DNA from: an uncultured Bacteroidales bacterium | Lineage (GTDB): Bacteria > Bacteroidota > Bacteroidia > Bacteroidales > UBA932 | Length of the DNA: 64,000 nucleotides | Reading direction: 5' to 3' | NCBI GenBank assembly: GCA_900541925.1 | Contig: UQMB01000010.1 | Span: forward strand, 1-64,000 | In this document: piece after piece, positions 26,383 through 35,641 of the stretch | Numbering within the stretch: position 1 is the stretch's first letter | Layout of the letters: every line of letters begins with the position of its first letter | Notes under the pieces: generated by a model | The model's database searches: none | What the model saw: only the letters and a program-made list of their open reading frames with translations | Told to the model about the DNA's origin: nothing | Made by a program: the position numbers and the translations under genes

Positions 26383-29300
26383 ATGAACAAGCCGTTTGCA
26401 TACAAGTTGTTGGCGGCAGTGGTGATGCTCTCTGCCATTGCCTGCCATAAAGAGAATTTCAAGCCTGAACCTGAAGACGGAGGCTTGACCGCTGTCGCCC
26501 TGATGGCCCCTATGACGAAAGTCCAGTATGAAGAGGGGGCTGACGGGCGCTTGTGCGGAAAGTGGGAGGAAGGGGATGTCATTCTCGCCTTGGGCGGGGA
26601 CGGGGCGCCTTTCAGCTTTTCCGTGACAGATGTGGACGCGACAGGTGGAACGGCGATCCTTAAAGCTCAGACATCGCGGGCGTTTGCGGTAGGGGACAAG
26701 GTCTATGCCGTCTATTGCCCCGACGGGACTTCTTCGGGCTTTGCGGACGGGGTTCTGACTGTGGATTTTTCCGATCAGAAAGCCGGGGGGATTCCTGCGC
26801 TCATGTTCGCTGAGGCGGTCGTCGCTGACGGCCCGTCGCTCAGTTTCAACTTCAGGAATGCCGTCTCTGTCATCGGGATCAAGGATCCTTCCATAGAAGC
26901 GCTGAACTCCAACAGGAAGATCAGCCGTGTACTGCTCAGCGGACACAATGTGGTGTCAAGCGGCAAAGTTGTCCTTGACGGCGGCAAGCTGTCTTTCGCA
27001 TCGGATGTGCCGTCACGATTCATAGAAAAGGAGGTTCAGGTTGCCCCCGTCAGCGGAGCGGACGGGAAGTTCACATTGGAGAAGCCGGTGTATGTGGTCG
27101 TGCCTCCGTGTGCCGTAGACAAGGTGACGTTTCTCGATGACAAAGGGACGATATACTCCTATGAGGTGGGCGGCAAAGAGGTGGTTGAGTCGAAACACTA
27201 CGGATTGAACTCCAAGGAGTTCTCCAGGGTGAAACTTCCCGTGAACACGGATGTCTGCGCCGGCGGTGTTTTCTGGTCGGACAGGAACCTCGGGGCGGAG
27301 AGCGTTTCCTCTGGTTCGGGTGCATGGGGTGAGATGTACCGTTGGGCCGACACGGAGCTTTTATACACCGAAAAGGCATATAATTCCAAGACCATAACGT
27401 TGAAGCCGGAATACCCGCAAGGGTTTGCGGCCGTGGCGGGTCAGAACTACTATGACGGGTCGGCATATACCAAGTACAATGCGGCAGATGGCAAAACTGT
27501 CCTTGATCCGGTCGATGACATCGTCCAGCTGACCTATCCGGGAAGCGGATGGAGGATGCCGACCCTTGAAGAGTTCAAGTCTCTGGGTTCCCTTACGGTT
27601 AATGAAGGGAAGAGTTCGTCTTACCTTACAATCGCGGATTCGGACGGAAACTCGCTTGCGTTCACCCGCCCGTACGGGGCTAAAGGCACCGTGTTCGGCG
27701 ACAGGGGACGCTATTGGACAAGTACCGTGGTCAGCGAAGAGAGCGATGACAAGAAGTTCCTGAAAGGGTATTATTTCAGGGTGGACGCGAAAAATGTCAC
27801 AACTGGCAATAACCTCCGCAACATGGGTTATTACATCCGCCCCGTCAAGTCCTCCGGCAGCACGCCGGGTACAGGCGGAGGCGGCGCAGGTGAGCCGGAG
27901 CTCCCTGACCTCAACGCGGGAAAGTCCGTCAAGGACTTGCCGGACTGGTCTGCCATTTCCATCGATTACGGCAATCTGACGGAGTCAAATCATCCGCGTC
28001 TGTTCCTGAGGGACAAAGACATAAAAGAAATCCTCGCCAAAGTCGGGACCGGATCGGATCCGAATCTCACTAAACTTCACAATGCCATCCTCTCCGGCGC
28101 CAAGACATTGGTCAAGAATACGACCCCTCTCAAGTATGAAGTGACTGTCGGCGGACAATTGGTGCTGACTTCCCGCAAGGCCCTGCTGCGTATTGCCGAC
28201 CTTGCATATGCCTACCGTGTCACAGGGGAGGAACGTTATCTTGAGATGGCGGACTGGAATATCAACACTGTCTGCGATTTCCCTGACTGGCATGCGGAGC
28301 ATTTCCTTGATGTCGCCGAGATGGCCGCTGCCGTCTCCATCGGCTACGACTGGCTATATGGCGACCTGCCCGAGGCGACGAAAACCAAAGCTCGTGAGCG
28401 TCTGAAGTCCTTCGCGCTTGAGCAGGCTGAGCCGAATTCCATATACAAGAAGGCGGGCAACTGGAACCAGGTCTGCCTCGGAGGGCTCGTCTGCGCCGCC
28501 CTTGCGGTCTATGAGGATGCCCCACAGCTTTGCGATGAGGTCATAAGGAAAAGCCTTTCTTCCAACGCAAAAGAGGTCAAGGCAATCTATGCTCCGTCAG
28601 GTGCCTGTGCAGAAGGCCCAGGGTATTGGGAGTACGGCACCACCTATCAGGGCATACTGAATCTCGCATGTGAGACGGCGCTCGGCACTGACTTCGAACT
28701 CCCGTCAATCGAAGGGTTCGACAAGACCGGACTCTACTATATGTACATAAGAGGCAACTCCGGCAAGAGATTCAACTATTCAGACAGCGGCGAGAAGAAC
28801 GAACCTTCCATCGGGCTGTGGTATATGGCGTATAAACTCAAGAAGGGCTTTTATCTCTATCAGGACATATCCCGACTCGACAGCGGGTCATTCAGCGCCG
28901 AGCACTATGCTTTCCTTGCGTTGACTTGCTGCCACAAGCTTGGCCCTGTCACTGTCTCCAAGCCTACGGGAAGGCTCTACAAGGCTGGCGGCGCCAATCC
29001 TGTCCTGATGTGCCGCACCGGGTGGGACAAGAATGACCTTTATCTTGCACTCAAGGGTGGCGAGGCGAACATCAGCCATGCTCACCTCGATGTTGGGGAG
29101 GTCGTGTTCGATGCCTACGGCACCCGCTGGATGAAGGACTTCACTTATTCCACCGATTATGGCAAATGCCGCGAACTGCTGATAGCATCCGGTCGGAGCG
29201 CCGATGAACTCGGGAACCGCGAACCGGACTCTTGGAGATGGAAGTTCTTCCAATACCATAATCTCCGCCACAGCACGCTCACCATAGATATGCAGGCACA

Positions 29301-29766
29301 TCATCCGTTCGGGATAGGCCAGATCACCAAGATAGACGAGCCTTCGCGGCTCGGAGGCTATGTCGACCTTGCCAATGCGCTCTATGGCCAGATAAAGACG
29401 GGGGGCAGGACGGCGGTCATCCGGGACGGTTCTTATCTTGAGATCACAGATGTCCTGACGGCCCTCGACGGCAAGGAGGCCCGGGTCCGCTGGACATGCG
29501 CAAGCGATGCTGCGCCGGAGGTCGTCTCTGACGGCATAGTCCTCACTGACGCGAATGGCGTGAAGATGAAGATAAGCACGAATGCTCCTGGAGCGAAATT
29601 CAGCATCTGGTCAACCGACCCTGCCAAGTCGGAAGACTACACGAGCCCGTTTACGGAGACTGAGAAACTGCATCAGAATCCGCTGGATGGTTATCTCTGC
29701 GGCTTTGAGTATGTCATCCCGGCCGGGCAGAAACTTCCCGCCGTCACTACATTGATGAGGCTCTGA
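26383..29766 (+). CDS. Fimbrillin/FISUMP lipoprotein fused to heparinase II/III lyase
   Basis: This 1127-residue protein combines the two preceding genes. It has a lipobox SAIAC (Cys21), a fimbrillin-like part (about 25-290), a FISUMP domain (about 292-487, with LTYPGSGWRMPTLEEF), a Ser/Gly/Pro-rich linker (about 489-516, with GTGGGGAGEP), and a full heparinase II/III lyase (about 520-1127, with AGNWNQVCLGG and SHAHLDVGEVVFDAYGTRW). Unlike the lyase at 24483 it is lipid-anchored, so it probably acts at another membrane face. The reading frame is open throughout, and the linker argues for a real fusion and not an assembly join. Tandem duplication followed by fusion is the simplest origin. Confidence 0.87.
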   Translation: MNKPFAYKLLAAVVMLSAIACHKENFKPEPEDGGLTAVALMAPMTKVQYEEGADGRLCGKWEEGDVILALGGDGAPFSFSVTDVDATGGTAILKAQTSRAFAVGDKVYAVYCPDGTSSGFADGVLTVDFSDQKAGGIPALMFAEAVVADGPSLSFNFRNAVSVIGIKDPSIEALNSNRKISRVLLSGHNVVSSGKVVLDGGKLSFASDVPSRFIEKEVQVAPVSGADGKFTLEKPVYVVVPPCAVDKVTFLDDKGTIYSYEVGGKEVVESKHYGLNSKEFSRVKLPVNTDVCAGGVFWSDRNLGAESVSSGSGAWGEMYRWADTELLYTEKAYNSKTITLKPEYPQGFAAVAGQNYYDGSAYTKYNAADGKTVLDPVDDIVQLTYPGSGWRMPTLEEFKSLGSLTVNEGKSSSYLTIADSDGNSLAFTRPYGAKGTVFGDRGRYWTSTVVSEESDDKKFLKGYYFRVDAKNVTTGNNLRNMGYYIRPVKSSGSTPGTGGGGAGEPELPDLNAGKSVKDLPDWSAISIDYGNLTESNHPRLFLRDKDIKEILAKVGTGSDPNLTKLHNAILSGAKTLVKNTTPLKYEVTVGGQLVLTSRKALLRIADLAYAYRVTGEERYLEMADWNINTVCDFPDWHAEHFLDVAEMAAAVSIGYDWLYGDLPEATKTKARERLKSFALEQAEPNSIYKKAGNWNQVCLGGLVCAALAVYEDAPQLCDEVIRKSLSSNAKEVKAIYAPSGACAEGPGYWEYGTTYQGILNLACETALGTDFELPSIEGFDKTGLYYMYIRGNSGKRFNYSDSGEKNEPSIGLWYMAYKLKKGFYLYQDISRLDSGSFSAEHYAFLALTCCHKLGPVTVSKPTGRLYKAGGANPVLMCRTGWDKNDLYLALKGGEANISHAHLDVGEVVFDAYGTRWMKDFTYSTDYGKCRELLIASGRSADELGNREPDSWRWKFFQYHNLRHSTLTIDMQAHHPFGIGQITKIDEPSRLGGYVDLANALYGQIKTGGRTAVIRDGSYLEITDVLTALDGKEARVRWTCASDAAPEVVSDGIVLTDANGVKMKISTNAPGAKFSIWSTDPAKSEDYTSPFTETEKLHQNPLDGYLCGFEYVIPAGQKLPAVTTLMRL

Positions 29767-29800
29767 CAAATGGCCGGGTTTACAGATGCTGAGGTAGGGG

Positions 29801-31096
29801 CTACTGCCTGAAGATGGTCGCTTCGCGGTCCGGGCCGATGGAGATGATGCTGATCGGGACTCCGAGATAGCCTTCCATGAACTTGATGTACTCCTTGAAC
29901 TCTGCAGGGAGCGCCTCCTCGTCACGTATGCCGCTCAGGTCAGTCTTCCATCCTTTGAACTCGGTGTATACCGGCTCCACCGGGACGGAGATGTCAAATG
30001 GGAGTTCCCCGGTCTCGACTCCGCCGACCTTGTATGAGGTGCAGACCTTGATGGTGTCGAAGTCGTCGAGACAGTCGGACTTCATCATTATCAGGTCGGT
30101 GACGCCGTCTATGATGACCGCGTATTTGAGCGCCACGAGGTCCAGCCAGCCGCAGCGGCGCGGCCGTCCGGTTACGGCTCCGAACTCATGACCCACTGCG
30201 CGGAGTTTCTCTCCAGTCTCGTCGAAGAGCTCGGTAGGGAACGGGCCGCTGCCTACGCGGGTGCAATAGGCCTTGAAGATGCCGAACACCTTGCCGACCA
30301 TCTGCGGGGCTATTCCCAGGCCGGAGCAGACCCCGGAGCATGATGTGGTGGAAGATGTCACAAAAGGATATGAGCCGTAGTCGACATCGAGCATGGTGCC
30401 CTGGGCGCCTTCGGCCAGGATGCTGCCTGACTTCAGGAGGTCATTGACATAGTATTCGCAGTTGACGGCCTTGAATGTCTTGACATACTCCACCGCGGCG
30501 AAGAACTTCTTCTCCTCTTCCGCGAGGCTGCCCGCGAACGGCTTGACAGGATTCGTGCTCCAGTCGAAGCCGAGCTCCTCCATGTCCTTGAGATGGCGTG
30601 TCTTGAGCGCCTCGTATTTCTTCGTGAATTCGTCGGAGCAGATGTCTCCGATGCGGAGTCCGTGGCGACTTATCTTGTCGGTGTAGCAAGGACCGATGCC
30701 CTTGAGGGTGGAACCTATCTTGCCCTTGCCTGCGGCCTGTTCGTTGGCCGCGTCAAGAAGCCTGTGCGTAGGCAGGATGAGGTGCGCCTTGTGCGAGATT
30801 ACAAGCCGTTCGCGGACAGGGACTCCTGCGGCCGCAAGCTCGTTGCATTCGGTCTGGAAGGCTATAGGGTCGAATACGACGCCGTTGCCGATTATGTTGG
30901 TGGTCCCTTCCCTGAAAATGCCTGACGGGATGGATCTGAGAACGAAGCTCTTGCCGCCGAAATGAAGAGAATGGCCGGCGTTCGGTCCTCCCTGGAATCG
31001 CGCTACCGTGTTGTACCTTTCGGCAAGGACATCCACAATCTTGCCTTTGCCCTCGTCGCCCCATTGGAGCCCGAGCACGACATCTGTCTTGTTCAT
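29801..31096 (-). CDS. purA: Adenylosuccinate synthetase PurA
   Basis: PurA makes adenylosuccinate from IMP, aspartate and GTP, the first step towards AMP. The 431-residue protein shows the N-terminal GTP-binding block LQWGDEGKGKIVD, and the RPRRCGWLD motif that contacts IMP. The ATG at 31096 (MNKTDVVLG) is the family start; the extension to 31156 runs over the promoter. It faces the fused lyase gene tail to tail with only 34 bases between, and no terminator is visible there. It sits alone between two glycan loci. Confidence 0.96.
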   Translation of the reverse strand: MNKTDVVLGLQWGDEGKGKIVDVLAERYNTVARFQGGPNAGHSLHFGGKSFVLRSIPSGIFREGTTNIIGNGVVFDPIAFQTECNELAAAGVPVRERLVISHKAHLILPTHRLLDAANEQAAGKGKIGSTLKGIGPCYTDKISRHGLRIGDICSDEFTKKYEALKTRHLKDMEELGFDWSTNPVKPFAGSLAEEEKKFFAAVEYVKTFKAVNCEYYVNDLLKSGSILAEGAQGTMLDVDYGSYPFVTSSTTSCSGVCSGLGIAPQMVGKVFGIFKAYCTRVGSGPFPTELFDETGEKLRAVGHEFGAVTGRPRRCGWLDLVALKYAVIIDGVTDLIMMKSDCLDDFDTIKVCTSYKVGGVETGELPFDISVPVEPVYTEFKGWKTDLSGIRDEEALPAEFKEYIKFMEGYLGVPISIISIGPDREATIFRQ

Positions 31097-31125
31097 TTTA
31101 TAGAATTGAAATTTGTTCCAGTCGA

Positions 31126-31157
31126 TAAAAATAGCAATATTATCCGAGACGGCCAAA
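31126..31157 (-). promoter_or_regulatory. purA promoter
   Basis: On the minus strand TTTG (31157-31154) and TATTTTTA (31133-31126) are exactly 20 bases apart, a good Bacteroidota promoter with one mismatch in the -7 box. The purA leader would be about 20-25 bases. The -33 box overlaps the T-run of the terminator just upstream. Confidence 0.6.
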
Positions 31158-31191
31158 AATAAACATCCCCCGGTAGCCGATCCGGAGGATG
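31155..31191 (-). terminator. Intrinsic terminator upstream of purA
   Basis: On the minus strand CATCCTCCGG pairs with CCGGGGGATG (one T-G wobble) over an eight-base loop, followed by TTTATTTTT. It should stop leftward transcripts, chiefly those of the SusCD/GH105 operon ending at 31426, before purA. Confidence 0.75.
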
Positions 31192-31332
31192 CCTGAAATG
31201 ATGCGAAGCTTTCCGCTAATAAAAAGTAGTGAACGAGTTTAGGTCACACAATCAATATGAAGTTGTAAACTATTATGAAAAAAAAGTCAGAATTGATTCT
31301 CCATATTGTTTACTGAGACAAATATATGCAAA

Positions 31333-31379
31333 ACCGCTTGCCTGCGCCGGCCTTTTGGGACTTTTGCGCGACAAGCGGT
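31333..31379. repeat. Long-loop hairpin after the GH105 fusion gene
   Basis: ACCGCTTG and CAAGCGGT pair over a 31-base loop, flanked by short A and T runs on both sides. It may be a weak terminator or an mRNA 3' structure of the GH105 operon. A TATATTTG box on the minus strand at 31319-31326 follows it. The rest of 31192-31425 has no gene I can support. Confidence 0.4.
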
Positions 31380-31425
31380 CAAAATGCTCAATAAGCGGCA
31401 AATATTTTTATTTTCGGGGATCCGA

Positions 31426-33906
31426 TCAGTCTATTATCTTGTATATCTCGGATCCGGCCAGAAGGAAGCATCCGACAGCGAAGTCCTCCGGTTCGTGAAT
31501 CACATCGTATTCGAGCGGGAGCCCATCCTTGGGACCCTTTGCCCGGCCCTGCATGTAGCCGAGCGCTCCATTAGGATGCAGGCTCATGCCGGCGAGGGCA
31601 TTCCAACCATTCATAGCGGCAGGAAGGTATTCCTTTTCCGGGAGGACACCTTGTCTCAATCCCCATGCGAGACCATACACGAAGAGGGCCGTGCCTGTGC
31701 CTTCCCGTCCTCCGCAGTCTTCCGGGTCGCAAAGGTTCGGGTTCCAGAATCCGTCTTCACGCTGCACACCCTTTATGGCACGGGCCATCGTCTTGAAGTC
31801 ATGAAGGTACTCTTTGTAGTGCGGGTCGGATTCCGGGATGATGTCCATCACCCTGGCGAGTGCGGCGAACACCCATCCGTTGCCTCTTGACCAGTAGCAG
31901 GGTTTGCCGTTGCGGGTAAGGTAAGGGTAGTCGAAGTCCTTGTCTCTCCACCAGAATCCGTCCTTGCGGTTGAACAGGCCGTTGTCCCCGAGCTTGTCGC
32001 GGGTGCACTTGTACATCTCCCACATCTTCTCGGAATATGCGCTGTCCCCGGTCAGCACCGCAAGCTTTGCGAATACAGGCATTGCCATCTGTATGGCGTC
32101 TATCCAATACCAGTCGTTGTTTTGGGGGGTGTTGACCACCATGTCGATGCACGCCTTGATGTCCCTGATTTTCTTCGGGTCGTCCGGGCAGATGTTGTAG
32201 AGGTCGATATATGTCTGTCCGCAGCACTGGTCGTCAGCGTGTCTCGTTGCTGCCCCCTTGTCCATTCCCCAATTGTGGAACTCGGCCCATTTGAAGGCAT
32301 AATCATAGTGCTCTTGTCTGGAATCTATGCTGTAGAGGGCCATGAGTCCTTCGAAATAGACGGCTCTCGTCCAGATGTTGCTGGGCCTCCACCATGCCAC
32401 GAATGTCTTTTCTGTCGGGTCCGGATACTTCTTGACGAAATAAGCGTTAGCCCTCTGGAGTTGCGAGAGGACTTGCTCGCGCGGCTGGGCGATGTTGAGC
32501 AGTCCGAGGTCTGTAATCAGCAGGGGAGAATCATAGACAGGGATATCCTTGAATGTCGTCTCTTCTCCGTGAACTTCAATGCTCTCTTTGGTGATTCTGC
32601 GTACTTCCCCCGAAATCAGATCGACCATGACCGGGTCCTTGAATTTTCCGTTTCTCACGACTATGTCTGTCGGCACCGGCGTGTCCGTGTTGGCCGGGAT
32701 TTCTGAGTCGTGCCAGAATACCATGGAATTCAGCCCTGTCATGCTCTTGACGTCCTCGTAGTAGAAGAGGCTGTAAGGGATGTCGGTCATGAGTTGAACC
32801 CCGTCGGAAGGGATGCGGTTGTCCAAAAGGTCGAAGACGGATGTGAGGTTGCACATTGCCTCGTATGCCAGTTTTGGACGGACAACCTCATAATTGTCAT
32901 TGATTTCGAGAAGCCCCTTGGCATTTTTGGACGAGAATGCGTCCCCCTTGGCGTAGATGAACTCCGACAGGGTGAAAATGCAACTTGGGATATCCCTTCC
33001 CTTGTCGCTGAAGATGCGCCTCAGATCCCACTTGGCTTGTGAGCGTTCGTTCCATTCGTGGTCGCTGAGGGCTCCGGCAAGTCCGTTGGTTGACGGACAT
33101 CCTGTCTCGCCCTGCCTGAGGATTATCTTGTCGGAGTATTTCTTCAGGATGGTCTTGAAAGTGTCCACCATCGGGTACATTTCCTCTGGACGGTAGACAT
33201 ACTGATGGTATGTGATCCATGTGAACAGATCCAACTTGCCCCTGTCCTGAAACTCCTTGAGACAGTTCTCAATCAGTTCCGTATTGTCTATCAGGGCCAA
33301 TGCCAGTGCGGCTATCTTGGCGTCGGGGTTGACGCTCTTTATAATCTCGGCAGTCCTTATGTTGAGGTCTACGATGCTTTTGTAGTCTTTGATCTGTTCA
33401 TAGTTGATGTCAGGCTCGTTCCACATCTCCCATTCGCTGACCTTGTCCTTGTATCTCTCGGCCATGGCCCGTACCCAGTTGTCCCAGGCGTTCAGCGCTT
33501 CCGGAGAGGACGGCCAGCCGCCTTTGAGATACGGGGTGCCGCCGCCTTTGTAGATAGGGTTTCCGTATGAAGTCTCAAGCAGGATTGTCATCCCGCGGGA
33601 GTGCGCATCATCAATGATGTGATCAAGCCAGGCGAAATCGTAGACACCCTTCACTTTTTCGGTCTTTGCCCATCCTGCCTGGAGGCGGATTTTCTTCATG
33701 CCGAGCCTGGTGAGGTAGTCCTTGTATTCGTCATAGTCGGCGTAGTCCCTGTCGAGAGTCTCGCAGCCTATCGTGAGGTCGTTCTTGTATTCCCTGATGG
33801 TCTTGTGCCCAAGCTCTCCGATCAGAGGGAACTTCTCTTCAGAAACCTGGGCGCAGGCAACAAGGCCCGCTCCCAGGATAATTGTTGGAATAAGTCTGAA
33901 CTTCAT
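31426..33906 (-). CDS. Clan GH-A glycosidase fused to GH105 unsaturated-uronyl hydrolase
   Basis: This 826-residue lipoprotein (lipobox GLVAC, Cys18) joins two enzymes. Residues about 45-400 form a GH39/GH5-like barrel with likely acid/base Glu164 in MWNEPD and nucleophile Glu267 in RQGETG. After a beta-rich middle (about 400-470), residues about 475-826 are GH105, with the catalytic-region Asp pair in HADDQCCGQ (558-559) and RGNGW further on. GH105 enzymes remove the unsaturated uronate left by lyases. The exact family of the first domain is uncertain. It is the last gene of the IclR/ECF sigma/SusCD run, 42 bases after susD, with repeat copy C in the gap. Acting on one chain from two sides would explain the fusion. 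Confidence 0.85.
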   Translation of the reverse strand: MKFRLIPTIILGAGLVACAQVSEEKFPLIGELGHKTIREYKNDLTIGCETLDRDYADYDEYKDYLTRLGMKKIRLQAGWAKTEKVKGVYDFAWLDHIIDDAHSRGMTILLETSYGNPIYKGGGTPYLKGGWPSSPEALNAWDNWVRAMAERYKDKVSEWEMWNEPDINYEQIKDYKSIVDLNIRTAEIIKSVNPDAKIAALALALIDNTELIENCLKEFQDRGKLDLFTWITYHQYVYRPEEMYPMVDTFKTILKKYSDKIILRQGETGCPSTNGLAGALSDHEWNERSQAKWDLRRIFSDKGRDIPSCIFTLSEFIYAKGDAFSSKNAKGLLEINDNYEVVRPKLAYEAMCNLTSVFDLLDNRIPSDGVQLMTDIPYSLFYYEDVKSMTGLNSMVFWHDSEIPANTDTPVPTDIVVRNGKFKDPVMVDLISGEVRRITKESIEVHGEETTFKDIPVYDSPLLITDLGLLNIAQPREQVLSQLQRANAYFVKKYPDPTEKTFVAWWRPSNIWTRAVYFEGLMALYSIDSRQEHYDYAFKWAEFHNWGMDKGAATRHADDQCCGQTYIDLYNICPDDPKKIRDIKACIDMVVNTPQNNDWYWIDAIQMAMPVFAKLAVLTGDSAYSEKMWEMYKCTRDKLGDNGLFNRKDGFWWRDKDFDYPYLTRNGKPCYWSRGNGWVFAALARVMDIIPESDPHYKEYLHDFKTMARAIKGVQREDGFWNPNLCDPEDCGGREGTGTALFVYGLAWGLRQGVLPEKEYLPAAMNGWNALAGMSLHPNGALGYMQGRAKGPKDGLPLEYDVIHEPEDFAVGCFLLAGSEIYKIID

Positions 33907-33918
33907 AAAATGATTTTA

Positions 33919-33951
33919 GTAAGCGGCAACTTATTTTTTAACGGTTACTTA
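33919..33951 (+). repeat. AT-rich intergenic repeat, copy C (short)
   Basis: GTAAGCGGCAAC followed by TTATTTTTTAACGGTTACTTA matches copy B at 13675-13731 with its middle part missing. It fills almost the whole 42-base space between susD and the GH105 fusion gene and covers the last bases of susD. Confidence 0.6.
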
Positions 33952-35631
33952 GTTGGTATAGCCCGGATTCTGCTCAATCTTGGCGTCCTTGTTGGCTTCG
34001 ATGAAGCTGTATGGGATAGGCCACAGTTCCATCTTGTCCTCCATCTGGGGCGCATTGAACGAATTGCATTTGCGGACACGCTCTACATATTTGCCTACAC
34101 GGCCGAGGGTTATCCTGCGGAATTCCTCGTAGACCATCTCCCTTGCCCTTTCGTCAAGGATGTAATCCAGAGTGACATCGGCATCTGCGACAGGTTTGGC
34201 CTGTGCGCGTTCCCTCACGGCATTGATGTCGCCGGCCGCGAGATCCTTCTTGCCGAGATTGAGGTAGGCTTCTGCGCGCAGGAGGTATACTTCAGGAAGC
34301 CTGAGCATGTATTGGTCGAGGTATGTGGCTCCGGCGGTTGATTTGAGCGAGAGCTGCTCCTCGTTCTGATACAGAGCCGCAGGGTGATCTCCGGGAGTGG
34401 TGATCTTGCTCGGCCAAGGATACCAGCGCCATTTGTCTGTCTTGAGCTTTTTGCTGTAGGTCTCGGGGGCGATGGCACTCTTTCCGTAGTATTTGGATTT
34501 AGGGTTGTCGTACACGATGTCGCGGACGATGTTCCATTTCGAGTTGCGGATGTCATTGCTCCAGTCACTTTCCCACAGGTCATTGAGCCACCAGTCGGTG
34601 TTGTTGAGGTTCGCTACTCCGCGTCCTCCGATGTTGAGGGTGGAGCGGCCGTTGGTGCAGAGCATCGCGTTCTTCCCTTCCGGGTCCGTGAGTGAATAGG
34701 ATACCGGAGCTGCGAATCTTTCAAGGTACCACGGTCTGTAGCTTGTGGTTGTGAGGAAGCCACCGATTACGTCCGCCTCCATTTGGATTACCCAGAGGGC
34801 CTCGGTGTTGCCTGAACCTCTGTTCTGGTTCTTGACTCTGAACAGATCCCAGAATACGTCCCCCTCATCGTTCTTGTGGGAGCCGAAACGGGTCTTCATC
34901 AAACTGATAGCCGGGTCGGAGATGATTGAAGTAAGGTAAGGGACGGCCTTGTCGCTTTCTCCCAGAGACATGAGTGTCTCTGCGAGGTAGAACCCGGCGA
35001 CCTGCTTTGATATGCGCCCGTCCTTGACGTCAGTTATCTCCGGAAGGACCTCCGCAGCCTCCTGGAAGTCCGCCTTCATCGCATCGAGAATTGCGGTCTT
35101 CGTGGCCCTTGTATAGTCATAGCGGGGAGATGTGACCTCATCGAGAATCAGAGGGACACCTCCGAACAGGTAGACGAGAGTCCTGTATCCGAATGCCCTG
35201 AAGAACTTGGATTCGGCAGTGATGGATTTTTTCTGTTCTTCCGTCAGATTGCTGTCCTGGATGCGGGTGATGACCGTGTTGGCGTTTGCAATGAGCTTGT
35301 ACTCTCTTTCCCAGACGTTCTTTATGTTTGCCTGCTGAGGGGTGCACCAGTTGGACATGTTGCCCATGAAGTTGTTGTTGCCGCGTGCGTTCTTGGCCAC
35401 ATCCGTGCTCATGAAGAACTCGAAGCAGTTGTTCTGGCCGCTGTTGTAGAAATTGTCGCGCACTTTGGCATACAGCCCGTTCAGGGCCATGTTGTAGTCG
35501 TCGATGGTGATGTATGCGTTCTCCGGGCTGAGAAAGCTTTTTGGAGACTCATCAAGGAAGAGTTTCTCGTTGCAGGATACAGTCAGAAATGCTGCTGCAA
35601 TGATTCCTGCTTTCAATATATGCTTGTTCAT
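33949..35631 (-). CDS. SusD/RagB-family lipoprotein of the uronate locus
   Basis: This 560-residue surface lipoprotein has a lipobox TVSC near residue 20. It shows the SusD helical body, with AESKFFRAFGYRTLVYLFG typical of the first TPR helices, and the RagB C-terminal region with RAEAYLNLGKKDLA and DERAREMVYEEFRR. It should bind the glycan delivered to the SusC encoded ten bases upstream. The last bases of the gene lie in repeat copy C, which may supply its stop codon. Confidence 0.94.
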   Translation of the reverse strand: MNKHILKAGIIAAAFLTVSCNEKLFLDESPKSFLSPENAYITIDDYNMALNGLYAKVRDNFYNSGQNNCFEFFMSTDVAKNARGNNNFMGNMSNWCTPQQANIKNVWEREYKLIANANTVITRIQDSNLTEEQKKSITAESKFFRAFGYRTLVYLFGGVPLILDEVTSPRYDYTRATKTAILDAMKADFQEAAEVLPEITDVKDGRISKQVAGFYLAETLMSLGESDKAVPYLTSIISDPAISLMKTRFGSHKNDEGDVFWDLFRVKNQNRGSGNTEALWVIQMEADVIGGFLTTTSYRPWYLERFAAPVSYSLTDPEGKNAMLCTNGRSTLNIGGRGVANLNNTDWWLNDLWESDWSNDIRNSKWNIVRDIVYDNPKSKYYGKSAIAPETYSKKLKTDKWRWYPWPSKITTPGDHPAALYQNEEQLSLKSTAGATYLDQYMLRLPEVYLLRAEAYLNLGKKDLAAGDINAVRERAQAKPVADADVTLDYILDERAREMVYEEFRRITLGRVGKYVERVRKCNSFNAPQMEDKMELWPIPYSFIEANKDAKIEQNPGYTN

Positions 35632-35641
35632 ATTGGTTCTA

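Noticed and set aside
13675..33951. A mobile island bounded by AT-rich repeat copies B and C
   Set aside because: The interval contains purA, has no integrase or transposase, and a third copy lies outside; the repeats more likely move or persist on their own.
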